A stretch of DNA of 11,268 nucleotides from Candidatus Falkowiibacteriota bacterium (GCA_013335665.1 JAAXVE010000015.1:1-11268); one strand, 5' to 3'. Numbered from the stretch's first letter, positions 6,102-11,265 are shown. Notes: generated by a model not told the origin, from the letters alone. Made by a program: numbers and translations.

Positions 6102-6140
6102 AGGTTATAGGTACCCGGCCTGATGGCCGGCCGTTAACCT
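6102..6140. repeat. Nested hairpin in the rplV-rpsC spacer
   Basis: Outer arms AGGTTA (6102-6107) and TAACCT (6135-6140) enclose inner arms CCGGCC (6115-6120) and GGCCGG (6125-6130) with a TGAT loop. Both stems are perfect 6-bp pairs. In the minus-strand mRNA the structure starts one base after the rplV stop codon and ends 16 nt before the rpsC start. No U-run follows, so it is not a standard intrinsic terminator. It may instead act on mRNA stability, processing or rpsC initiation (inference). Confidence 0.8.
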
Positions 6141-6141
6141 G

Positions 6142-6723
6142 CTATCCGCTCTTACGATTAAACATCTTGCCAACGAAACCGCGATTCGATCCTTCGACTT
6201 TAGCGTGTCCGGAACGGCCGGTCTTTGAACGAGGATCGGCAGTCTTTGCGCCCTTCTCTTCGTTTATATCTGCAGGCTTAGAATTCTTCTCATCCTTAGC
6301 AACCTTAACGCCTTCCTTCTCAACCGGTTTAGCGCCCAACTTGATCGGCTCTTCCAGCTTCTGCTGGCGGGCCTTCAGGGTGCCGCTATCTTTGATTTCA
6401 GCCAAAGTGACGTAGATGTGGCTTGCTCGTTTGCGGATCGGAGTAGCGCGGCCATGCGCCTTCGGCATCCAGCGCTTCATGGTTACACCCTCGTCTACGC
6501 GGATGGTTTTGACAAACAGATTGTCGCGCAGAAGATTGTAATTATGTTCTGCGTTGGCGATTGCTGATTCGATCAACTTAGTCACCGGCTTGGTCGCGAT
6601 CTTCTTGTTGAACTTCAACTGGCTCAGAGCCACGTCAACCTTGCTGCCGCGTACCAGATCCACCACTAGGCGAACCTTGCGTGGCGACATGTGGATGTGT
6701 TTTGCTTTGGCTGTAATTTCCAT
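6142..6723 (-). CDS. rplV: 50S ribosomal protein L22 (uL22) with long C-terminal tail
   Basis: L22 spans the large subunit and its long beta-hairpin lines the exit-tunnel constriction beside L4. Residues 1-112 are a complete L22: HIHMSPRKVRLVVDLVRG near the start, ESAIANAEHNYNL in the middle, and the hairpin region MKRWMPKAHGRATPIRKRASH followed by IYVTLAEI. Bacterial L22 normally stops here at about 110 residues. Residues 113-193 are an extra charged, Lys/Glu-rich tail ending in GFVGKMFNRKSG, with no obvious fold except that last short basic-hydrophobic motif. A moderate Shine-Dalgarno (AGAGG) lies about 11 nt before the ATG. It follows rpsS by 32 nt and stops with TAG. Confidence 0.97.
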   Translation of the reverse strand: MEITAKAKHIHMSPRKVRLVVDLVRGSKVDVALSQLKFNKKIATKPVTKLIESAIANAEHNYNLLRDNLFVKTIRVDEGVTMKRWMPKAHGRATPIRKRASHIYVTLAEIKDSGTLKARQQKLEEPIKLGAKPVEKEGVKVAKDEKNSKPADINEEKGAKTADPRSKTGRSGHAKVEGSNRGFVGKMFNRKSG

Positions 6724-6755
6724 ATATTTAAAACCTCTCGAAGATTAGTTAACAG

Positions 6756-7040
6756 CTATTTCTTGCCTTTCTGATCCTTAGCCAATTTACCGCCATGGCT
6801 AACGAACTTGCGAGTCGGGGAGAATTCACCCAACTTGTGGCCTACCATATTCTCAACAACATAGACCGGAGTGTGCTGGCGGCCGTTGTGCACGCCTAGA
6901 GTGAAACCTACCATTTCCGGAGTGATGGTGGCAGCTCGATCCCAGACCTTGATAATAGTCTTATCGCCTGGCTTAAGGTTTTGAACCTTCTTGACGAGTC
7001 GCTCGTTGATGTATGGGCCTTTTTTTAAACTTCTGGACAT
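6756..7040 (-). CDS. rpsS: 30S ribosomal protein S19 (uS19)
   Basis: S19 is in the 30S head, pairs with S13, and forms intersubunit bridge B1a near the A site. The 94-residue product has the full family pattern: MSRSLKKGPYINERLVKKV, then KVWDRAATITPEMVGFTLGVHNGR, VYVVENMVGHKLGEFSPTR and KFVSHGGK, ending in a short lysine-rich tail. Length matches the norm of 92-95. The ATG is preceded by CATT; an AGGA lies about 12 nt upstream, too distant to be convincing. It lies between rplB (15 nt) and rplV (32 nt). Stop codon is TAG. Confidence 0.98.
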   Translation of the reverse strand: MSRSLKKGPYINERLVKKVQNLKPGDKTIIKVWDRAATITPEMVGFTLGVHNGRQHTPVYVVENMVGHKLGEFSPTRKFVSHGGKLAKDQKGKK

Positions 7041-7055
7041 AATGGTTTATAATCC

Positions 7056-7895
7056 TTATTTATTCTTCTTTCGACGTTGGATAATTAGCTTGGTTGAAGA
7101 CCTCTTGTTCCTGCGGGTCTTGACGCCGAGAGCGTGCTTGCCCCACTTGGTCTTCGGATGCTTCAAACCGATCGGCTGATTGCCTTCGCCGCCGCCGTGT
7201 GGATGATCGTTAGGATTCATCGCTGTACCGCGGACGGTCGGACGGATACCCATCAAGCGTTTGCGTCCGGCCTTGCCGACCTTGATCTTCGAATGATCAG
7301 GATTGGAGACTTGGCCGATTGAGCACAAGCACTCCTTCTTGATCAAACGGATCTCGCCAGAAGGCATCTTGACTTGGGCGAACTTCTCTTCGACACCCAT
7401 GACCCTGACGCCGACTCCGGCGCCGCGGGCGATCTTGCCTCCCTGTCCTGGCTCTAATTCAATATTATAAATCATGACGCCTGCTGGGATGAACTTCACC
7501 GGCATCGAGTTGCCTGGCAGAATCTCGATCTGCTCCTTGGAACTCAATACGGTGGCACCGACTTTCAAGTCGACAGGAGCGACAATGTAGCGCTTCTCGC
7601 CATCAGCATAGTTGACCAGAGCGAGACGAGCTCCGCGATTCGGATCATATTCGATCGCAGCCACCTTGGCTGGAATACCGAACTTGTCACGCTTGAAATC
7701 GATTACGCGGATGGCACGCTTTACGCCGCCGCCGCGATGACGAACTGTGATCTTGCCTTGGTTGTTTCGGCCGCCCTTGCTCTTCCTTGCGATTATAAGT
7801 GCCTTTTCCGGTTTCTTCTTGGTGATATCTGCAAAATCGTCATAGCTTGAGCCGCGTCGTCCATTAGTTGTAGGTTTTACTTTGATGATACCCAT
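7056..7895 (-). CDS. rplB: 50S ribosomal protein L2 (uL2)
   Basis: L2 is one of the most conserved large-subunit proteins; it organises 23S domains around the peptidyl-transferase centre and is needed for subunit association. The 279-residue length is close to the usual 273-277. Seen in order: GRNNQGKITVRHRGGG (42-57), an OB-fold domain containing DFKRDKFGIPAKVAAIEYDPNR, the SH3-like domain with GNSMPVKFIPAG and YNIELEPGQGGKIARGAG, and the C-terminal signature MNPNDHPHGGGEG (226-238), whose His231 corresponds to E. coli His229 near the active centre. The tail is rich in Lys/Arg. It follows rplW by 26 nt. Confidence 0.98.
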   Translation of the reverse strand: MGIIKVKPTTNGRRGSSYDDFADITKKKPEKALIIARKSKGGRNNQGKITVRHRGGGVKRAIRVIDFKRDKFGIPAKVAAIEYDPNRGARLALVNYADGEKRYIVAPVDLKVGATVLSSKEQIEILPGNSMPVKFIPAGVMIYNIELEPGQGGKIARGAGVGVRVMGVEEKFAQVKMPSGEIRLIKKECLCSIGQVSNPDHSKIKVGKAGRKRLMGIRPTVRGTAMNPNDHPHGGGEGNQPIGLKHPKTKWGKHALGVKTRRNKRSSTKLIIQRRKKNK

Positions 7896-7921
7896 ATCAA
7901 TGATTGCTTACTTTCGAAAAA

Positions 7922-8392
7922 TTAAACGCCTTCGTAAACTTGGATCGACTTGCCGGCTGGCAAAGTAATGACCGCCTTCTTCCAGTCTTTGCGCTTGCCC
8001 TGCAAGCGGCCATGACGGACTTTCTTTCCTGAGACGCGGATCATGTTTACTGCGATCGGCTTAACGCCGTAGATCGCTTCGATTGCCTTCGCCACTTCGA
8101 CCTTGTTGGCATCCTTGGCTACTGCGAACACATACTGGTTCATGGCGTTCAAGACGCTTGCCTTTTCTGTCACCAATGGTTTCTCGATCCAGCGGTATGC
8201 CTGATCGTACTTTGGCTTGGCTTCGCTGGTCTTAGCCGACTTGGCGGCGCCATCGCTGTACAAATCCTTCATGCTTGCAGCCTTTGCTACGGTCTTTGCT
8301 GCCGGCTTGGCAGCGGTTTTGGCAGCGGTCTTGCGAGCAGCTGGCTTCTTAGCCGGTGCTGCGCTCTCTTCGTTTTTACCAAATATCGCCAT
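7922..8392 (-). CDS. rplW: 50S ribosomal protein L23 (uL23) with Ala/Lys-rich N-terminal extension
   Basis: L23 sits at the tunnel exit and is the main docking site for trigger factor and SRP. The L23 domain begins at about residue 65 (RWIEKPLVTEKASVLNAMNQ) and continues through YVFAVAKDANKVEVAKAIEA and IYGVKPIAVNMIRV to the end at 156, with the KKVRHGRLQGKRKDWKKA loop that contacts rRNA. The first 64 residues are extra: an Ala/Lys/Pro-rich stretch (11-40) resembling histone H1 tails, then MKDLYSDG and a short linker. Typical L23 has about 95-100 residues. It begins 4 nt after the rplD stop in an ATATG context, which suggests coupling. The start is fixed by MAIFGKNEES, the only ATG at the beginning of the frame. 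Confidence 0.96.
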   Translation of the reverse strand: MAIFGKNEESAAPAKKPAARKTAAKTAAKPAAKTVAKAASMKDLYSDGAAKSAKTSEAKPKYDQAYRWIEKPLVTEKASVLNAMNQYVFAVAKDANKVEVAKAIEAIYGVKPIAVNMIRVSGKKVRHGRLQGKRKDWKKAVITLPAGKSIQVYEGV

Positions 8393-8396
8393 ATAT

Positions 8397-9050
8397 TTAC
8401 TTTAATCTCGCTTCTAATTTCTTAATGCCGTCGGCAGTGATAACCAAATCACGGTACTTCAGAACATCAACAATGTTCAAATTGTCCAAGTTGATCACTT
8501 CTACACCGGCTAGGTTGCGGCCAGACAGGATGTTAAATTCATGCTTGGTTGGCAGGACGACCAAAACGCTGCGCTTTGTCTTGCCTTCACGGGCATAAGC
8601 CTTGGTTTCCAGATTCTTCAACATCTCAGCGAACGGCTTAGTCTTTGCCTCAGTGAATTCAATCTTATCCAAAACCAGCATCTGGTTGCTCTTAACCTTG
8701 TCAGTCAAAGTCATGAACAATGCCTGCTGTTTCATTTTCTTGTTGATCTTCTTGGTGAAATTTCGGTTATTCAATGGACCGAAAGTGACACCGCCACCAA
8801 TCCAGATCGGTGAGCGTGAAGAACCGGCGCGAGCGCGGCCTGTACCTTTCTGGCGCCATGGTTTCTTACCGCCGCCGCGGACATCGGAACGACCCTTGGT
8901 GTGGGCCAATACTTGTCTTTCGTTAGCCAGCTGAGTGACTACGGCCTGATGTACCAAACCCTGATTCAAGGTTACGGCAAAGATACGATCTGAAAGCTCC
9001 TGTTCGCCAACAGACTCTGCCTTTTGATTGTAAAGCTTTACTTTAGTCAT
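8397..9050 (-). CDS. rplD: 50S ribosomal protein L4 (uL4)
   Basis: L4 extends a loop into the exit-tunnel constriction opposite L22. In E. coli it also represses the S10 operon by acting on the leader RNA; no comparable leader could be recognised here. The 217-residue product (usual 200-210) shows the tunnel loop GGGKKPWRQKGTGRARAGSS (59-78), followed by RSPIWIGGGVTFGP and the globular domain with MKQQALFMTLTDKV and a GRNLAGVEVINLDNLNIVDVL-like stretch at the C-terminal half. The ATG begins two bases after the rplC stop (TAACTATG), strongly suggesting coupled translation. rplW follows after 4 nt. Confidence 0.97.
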   Translation of the reverse strand: MTKVKLYNQKAESVGEQELSDRIFAVTLNQGLVHQAVVTQLANERQVLAHTKGRSDVRGGGKKPWRQKGTGRARAGSSRSPIWIGGGVTFGPLNNRNFTKKINKKMKQQALFMTLTDKVKSNQMLVLDKIEFTEAKTKPFAEMLKNLETKAYAREGKTKRSVLVVLPTKHEFNILSGRNLAGVEVINLDNLNIVDVLKYRDLVITADGIKKLEARLK

Positions 9051-9052
9051 AG

Positions 9053-10195
9053 TTATTTCGTGCTAGTTTCAGGGGTATCTGACCCGATAAGATTAAAAAT
9101 TTGCTCTTGCATCGCTTTTGCGATCTCAGCTGCCTTAGCAGCTTCAAGCTGCAAGTCCGTAACCAGCTGCTCAGCGACATTGGCAATTGCCAAGTCACCG
9201 ACTGCTACTTTGGACAAAGTTGGAACCAAGTCGACTTTATATTGGTCCTCAAGCTTAGACAATGCTTCCATGATGGCTGGGTTTGAAAACTTCTCTTTCT
9301 GAGCTGCATCCAGGTGGGAAAACTTATCTACATAAGCATCAGCAAACTTCTCCTCAGGCATTTTTTCAGACTTAGGGGCTGCTGACTTCTCTTCCTCTTT
9401 CTTAACCTCTTCTTTCTTTTCTTCCTTCTTCTCTTCAGCTGGCTTTTCCTCAGTCTTTACTTCTTCCTTAGGAGCCTCTTCGGTCTTTACCTCTTCAGCT
9501 TTAACTTCTTCTACTACCTCTTCAACCTTGGCCTCTGAAGGAGCTTTCAATTTCAACTCACCAGCGCCAGTAATAACCAAAACGCTATTGCGAGCGCCTG
9601 GCAGTGCGCCTTTGATTAATAAGGTTGATTCTTCAGGCAATATATCGATAATCTCCAAATTTGACACAGTGGTAGACTGACCGCCCATGCGGCCGGCCAT
9701 ACGCATACCCTTAAAGACGTGCTGAGGTTCGCCAGCACCGATCGAACCAGGCATGCGAACCTGATCCTTCGTACCATGAGTAGTGTTGTGACCATGAAAA
9801 CGATGGCGCTTCACAGTACCCTGAAAACCCTTCCCCTTGCTCTCACCCTGGACTTTAACCATGTCGCCAGCAGCGAAGGTTTCGAAATCGATAGAAGCAC
9901 CGCGAGTCAAAGACTCGAACTCTGGCTTCTCGTTAGGGCGGATATCGAGGCGATAGCGGAATTCTTTAAGGTAGCGGAAATTACCAATACCCTTCATCAT
10001 GCCCTGTTGCGGCTTGGCAATATTCTTAATGCGGCGGTTACCAAAACCAACCACCACAGCATCATAGCCGTCGCGGTCTTGAGTCTTTACCTGCAAAATT
10101 GCACCTGGTTCCACCTTTACCCTGGTAACTGGGATGGCGATTTCATTGCGCCAAACCTGGGTCATTTCTTGCTTGGTTCCGAGAATAAATTTCAT
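9053..10195 (-). CDS. rplC: 50S ribosomal protein L3 (uL3) with acidic linker and extra C-terminal domain
   Basis: L3 is an early assembly protein whose extension reaches the peptidyl-transferase centre. Residues 1-217 are a complete L3: ILGTKQEMTQVW at the start, KGKGFQGTVKRHRFHGHN (120-137), THGTKDQVRMPGSIGAGEP, and VFKGMRMAGRMGGQ with LLIKGALPGARNSVLVI at the end. E. coli Gln150, methylated by PrmB, has no clear counterpart. Bacterial L3 normally ends here (about 205-215 residues), but this protein continues to 380. Residues 218-278 are almost only Glu, Lys, Ala, Pro and Val, and residues 279-371 look like a compact helical domain (EKFADAYVDKFSHLD, then VDLVPTLSKVAVGDLAIANV and AKAMQEQIFNLIG). 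It is the first gene of the operon here; rpsJ is missing upstream. Confidence 0.96.
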   Translation of the reverse strand: MKFILGTKQEMTQVWRNEIAIPVTRVKVEPGAILQVKTQDRDGYDAVVVGFGNRRIKNIAKPQQGMMKGIGNFRYLKEFRYRLDIRPNEKPEFESLTRGASIDFETFAAGDMVKVQGESKGKGFQGTVKRHRFHGHNTTHGTKDQVRMPGSIGAGEPQHVFKGMRMAGRMGGQSTTVSNLEIIDILPEESTLLIKGALPGARNSVLVITGAGELKLKAPSEAKVEEVVEEVKAEEVKTEEAPKEEVKTEEKPAEEKKEEKKEEVKKEEEKSAAPKSEKMPEEKFADAYVDKFSHLDAAQKEKFSNPAIMEALSKLEDQYKVDLVPTLSKVAVGDLAIANVAEQLVTDLQLEAAKAAEIAKAMQEQIFNLIGSDTPETSTK

Positions 10196-10198
10196 AAT

Positions 10199-10216
10199 CT
10201 GGAGAATTCAATCCAG
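10199..10216 (-). promoter_or_regulatory. Small hairpin just upstream of the rplC start
   Basis: Arms CTGGA (10199-10203) and TCCAG (10212-10216), plus strand, form a 5-bp stem with an 8-nt loop. On the minus-strand mRNA it ends only 3 nt before the rplC ATG and occupies the place where a Shine-Dalgarno would be; none is visible. It could affect initiation on the first cistron (inference). The stem is short. Confidence 0.45.
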
Positions 10217-10231
10217 CAAAGCGGAGCATTT

Positions 10232-10237
10232 ATTATA
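10232..10237 (-). promoter_or_regulatory. Candidate -10 element for the rplC operon (proximal)
   Basis: Minus strand reads a consensus TATAAT here. Transcription would begin near 10225, giving a leader of about 30 nt before rplC. No recognisable -35 lies 16-18 nt upstream (the region is GC-rich), so the call rests on the -10 alone. Confidence 0.4.
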
Positions 10238-10390
10238 GTAGCTCATTTGCCTGCCCGCCCAGCCAACTCCTTGCTTACCCGAGCGAGAGAATCCTATATT
10301 ATCTTAATAAAAAATAAAAACTGCTCTGTTCACAAACAAACCAGTCTAATCAAACAATCGTTCTTAAGGCCCTCATGAGCTCGAACTTTT

Positions 10391-10437
10391 ATCGTAGTGA
10401 TTTTGTCAGCTTATTTATGAATGTAGTCTCCTACGAT
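10391..10437. repeat. Seven-base inverted repeat in the divergent spacer
   Basis: ATCGTAG (10391-10397) and CTACGAT (10431-10437) are perfect inverted copies separated by 33 nt. It could be two half-sites of an operator or a loose hairpin in a long rplC leader. Chance occurrence is possible. Confidence 0.35.
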
Positions 10438-10533
10438 TTCCAGTTTACCTTTCCACCTTTTCTTTTAGCTAATATTAAATAAAAGAAGTATGGAATTGAT
10501 CCTTGGAAACCTAAATTTCTTTTTGACTATTAA

Positions 10534-10562
10534 ATCTTACATGAAAACCCACCATAAGTCAA
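10534..10562 (-). promoter_or_regulatory. Candidate distal promoter for the rplC operon
   Basis: Minus strand has TTGACT (plus 10557-10562), a 17-nt spacer and TAAGAT (plus 10534-10539). The -35 matches five of six consensus bases and the -10 four of six. Use of this promoter would give a leader of about 330 nt before rplC, long enough for autoregulatory structure. The region 10196-10721 has no supportable gene; it otherwise holds short inverted repeats and AT-rich sequence. Confidence 0.4.
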
Positions 10563-10591
10563 GAGGTGGCGCCGTTGCCTTTTTTAATCTT

Positions 10592-10612
10592 GCAGACAAA
10601 TCACTAATCTGC
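10592..10612. repeat. Short inverted repeat upstream of the orphan-gene promoter
   Basis: GCAGA (10592-10596) and TCTGC (10608-10612) with an 11-nt loop lie 9 nt before the plus-strand -35 element. The position would suit an activator or repressor site, but the repeat is short and may be chance. Confidence 0.3.
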
Positions 10613-10621
10613 GGACTTTAA

Positions 10622-10650
10622 TTGACAAAATTGAATAAATATGCTATTAT
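10622..10650 (+). promoter_or_regulatory. Strong extended -10 promoter of the orphan gene
   Basis: Perfect TTGACA (10622-10627), 17-nt spacer, TATTAT (10645-10650) with an upstream TGC forming an extended -10. Expected start of transcription is around 10657, which gives a leader of about 65 nt before the ATG at 10722. A second TATAAT at 10650-10655 is too far (22 nt) from the -35. The promoter also rules out the in-frame upstream ATG at 10641, which lies before the transcription start. Confidence 0.8.
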
Positions 10651-10686
10651 ATAATTATTGGCGTTTAATTATAATTGCCCTTTTCA

Positions 10687-10698
10687 GGTCGAAAGACC
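10687..10698 (+). promoter_or_regulatory. GNRA-loop hairpin in the orphan-gene leader
   Basis: GGTC (10687-10690), GAAA (10691-10694), GACC (10695-10698) form a perfect 4-bp stem closed by a GNRA tetraloop. Flanking TTTT (10681-10684) and AAAA (10703-10706) could extend it after an internal loop. It ends 9 nt before the AGAGGAG ribosome site, so an extended fold could partly hide that site. Confidence 0.55.
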
Positions 10699-10707
10699 AA
10701 CTAAAAG

Positions 10708-10714
10708 AGAGGAG
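10708..10714 (+). promoter_or_regulatory. Shine-Dalgarno deciding the orphan-gene start
   Basis: AGAGGAG ends 7 nt before the ATG at 10722. It is the clearest ribosome-binding site in the window and fixes the start of the 117-codon product. It contrasts with the ribosomal genes, most of which have none. Confidence 0.8.
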
Positions 10715-10721
10715 AAAAACG

Positions 10722-11075
10722 ATGGCACAAACTGCTGCAGAAATTAACGGATGGAGACCACTAAAGCCCGCAACTATGGGAGTTAAAAGTATTTTTCCCT
10801 TAACATCACTAACCTCGGACTTTGAGCTGATCTCAAAGGGATTTTACCAAGTGATACAATTAGGCATCATCCCATTCGCGATCTATAGAAAAGATCGTAA
10901 AATCCTGATCCAGTTCCGAAGAAAAGAGTGGCGCCGTCAGCGCGAAGAAAACTTTGTAAAGCTTAACGGGATGACATATACGGAATCCCGACAGTTAAGC
11001 CACGCAGCTTTCATCGAGATGGTTAATCGTCATCAGCAAAAACTGGAATCCGTAGGACTCCTCCAGGCGCCCTAA
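10722..11075 (+). CDS. Small basic protein of unknown function
   Basis: I do not recognise this 117-residue protein. It begins MAQTAAEINGWRPLKPAT. Residues 24-52 are moderately hydrophobic (IFPLTSLTSDFELI, then GFYQVIQLGIIPFAIY) but contain charged residues and are unlikely to form a membrane segment. Residues 56-78 are strongly basic (RKDRKILIQFRRKEWRRQRE). The C-terminal third looks helical (TYTESRQLSHAAFIEMVNRHQQKLE). There is no signal peptide, no cysteine and no known catalytic motif. The basic middle could bind nucleic acid (inference only). It has its own strong promoter, leader hairpin, Shine-Dalgarno and terminator, and is transcribed divergently from the ribosomal operon, so it is a self-contained unit. 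The start is set by the ribosome site; an upstream in-frame ATG at 10641 lies inside the promoter. Confidence 0.8.
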   Translation: MAQTAAEINGWRPLKPATMGVKSIFPLTSLTSDFELISKGFYQVIQLGIIPFAIYRKDRKILIQFRRKEWRRQREENFVKLNGMTYTESRQLSHAAFIEMVNRHQQKLESVGLLQAP

Positions 11076-11080
11076 GCGCC
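11066..11080 (+). repeat. Small hairpin around the orphan-gene stop codon
   Basis: GGCGC (11066-11070) and GCGCC (11076-11080) enclose a 5-nt loop that contains the TAA stop. No T-run follows directly, so it is not itself a terminator. It may protect the 3' end of the mRNA or be incidental. Confidence 0.4.
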
Positions 11081-11143
11081 AAAGGCTTTGACCGACATGC
11101 CTGAGCTATGCTCTAAACGGTCTTTTGTTTTACACGAACTACT

Positions 11144-11187
11144 CTCATACAAAAACACCCGGACTGAATCGGGTGTTTTTTATATGA
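11144..11187. terminator. Strong, probably bidirectional intrinsic terminator
   Basis: AAAAACACCCG (11151-11161) and CGGGTGTTTTT (11170-11180) form an 11-bp perfect stem with an 8-nt loop, followed by T on the plus strand. The outer CTCATA/TATGAG arms (from 11144 and to 11187) extend the stem after a small bulge. A-tract and T-tract symmetry means it should also stop transcripts entering from the right on the minus strand. It lies about 70 nt after the orphan-gene stop. Confidence 0.88.
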
Positions 11188-11215
11188 GAAATAAAGTTTA
11201 GTCGTTACGAGTATG

Positions 11216-11265
11216 CCAAAGAGCAGCCTCCTGGGATGCTTCCCTGCAGGCGTAGCTAACTTTGG
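11216..11265. other. Multi-tier hairpin at the right edge, identity unknown
   Basis: Three nested stems: CCAAAGAGC (11216-11224) with GCT (11255-11257) and CTTTGG (11260-11265), interrupted by a 2-nt bulge; GCCT (11226-11229) with AGGC (11248-11251); and GGGA (11233-11236) with TCCC (11241-11244) closed by TGCT. This much pairing in 50 nt suggests a structured RNA or a palindromic repeat, but the window ends 3 nt later. It does not match tRNA, tmRNA or SRP RNA as far as I can see. Confidence 0.5.

Noticed and set aside
6102..6140. Intrinsic terminator between rplV and rpsC
   Set aside because: The stem is GC-rich, but no T-run follows on the minus strand, and downstream genes continue the same operon.
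9719..10378. Plus-strand open frame of 219 codons opposite rplC
   Set aside because: It is fully antisense to the conserved L3 coding sequence for most of its length, has no ribosome site or family motif, and runs into the spacer. It is a shadow frame.
10541..10621. 26-codon plus-strand frame (MKTHHKSRGG...) in the divergent spacer
   Set aside because: No Shine-Dalgarno and no promoter in front; it overlaps the candidate minus-strand promoter. It is too short to support without conservation.
11090..11130. Second terminator (GACCG ... CGGTCTTTT) before the main one
   Set aside because: The 5-bp stem spans a 23-nt loop with only a weak inner GAGC/GCTC pair. The perfect 11-bp stem at 11151-11180 is a far better candidate.
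11216..11265. Integron attC site
   Set aside because: The hairpin has no matching pair of RYYYAAC and GTTRRRY core sites, and there is no integrase or cassette array in view.
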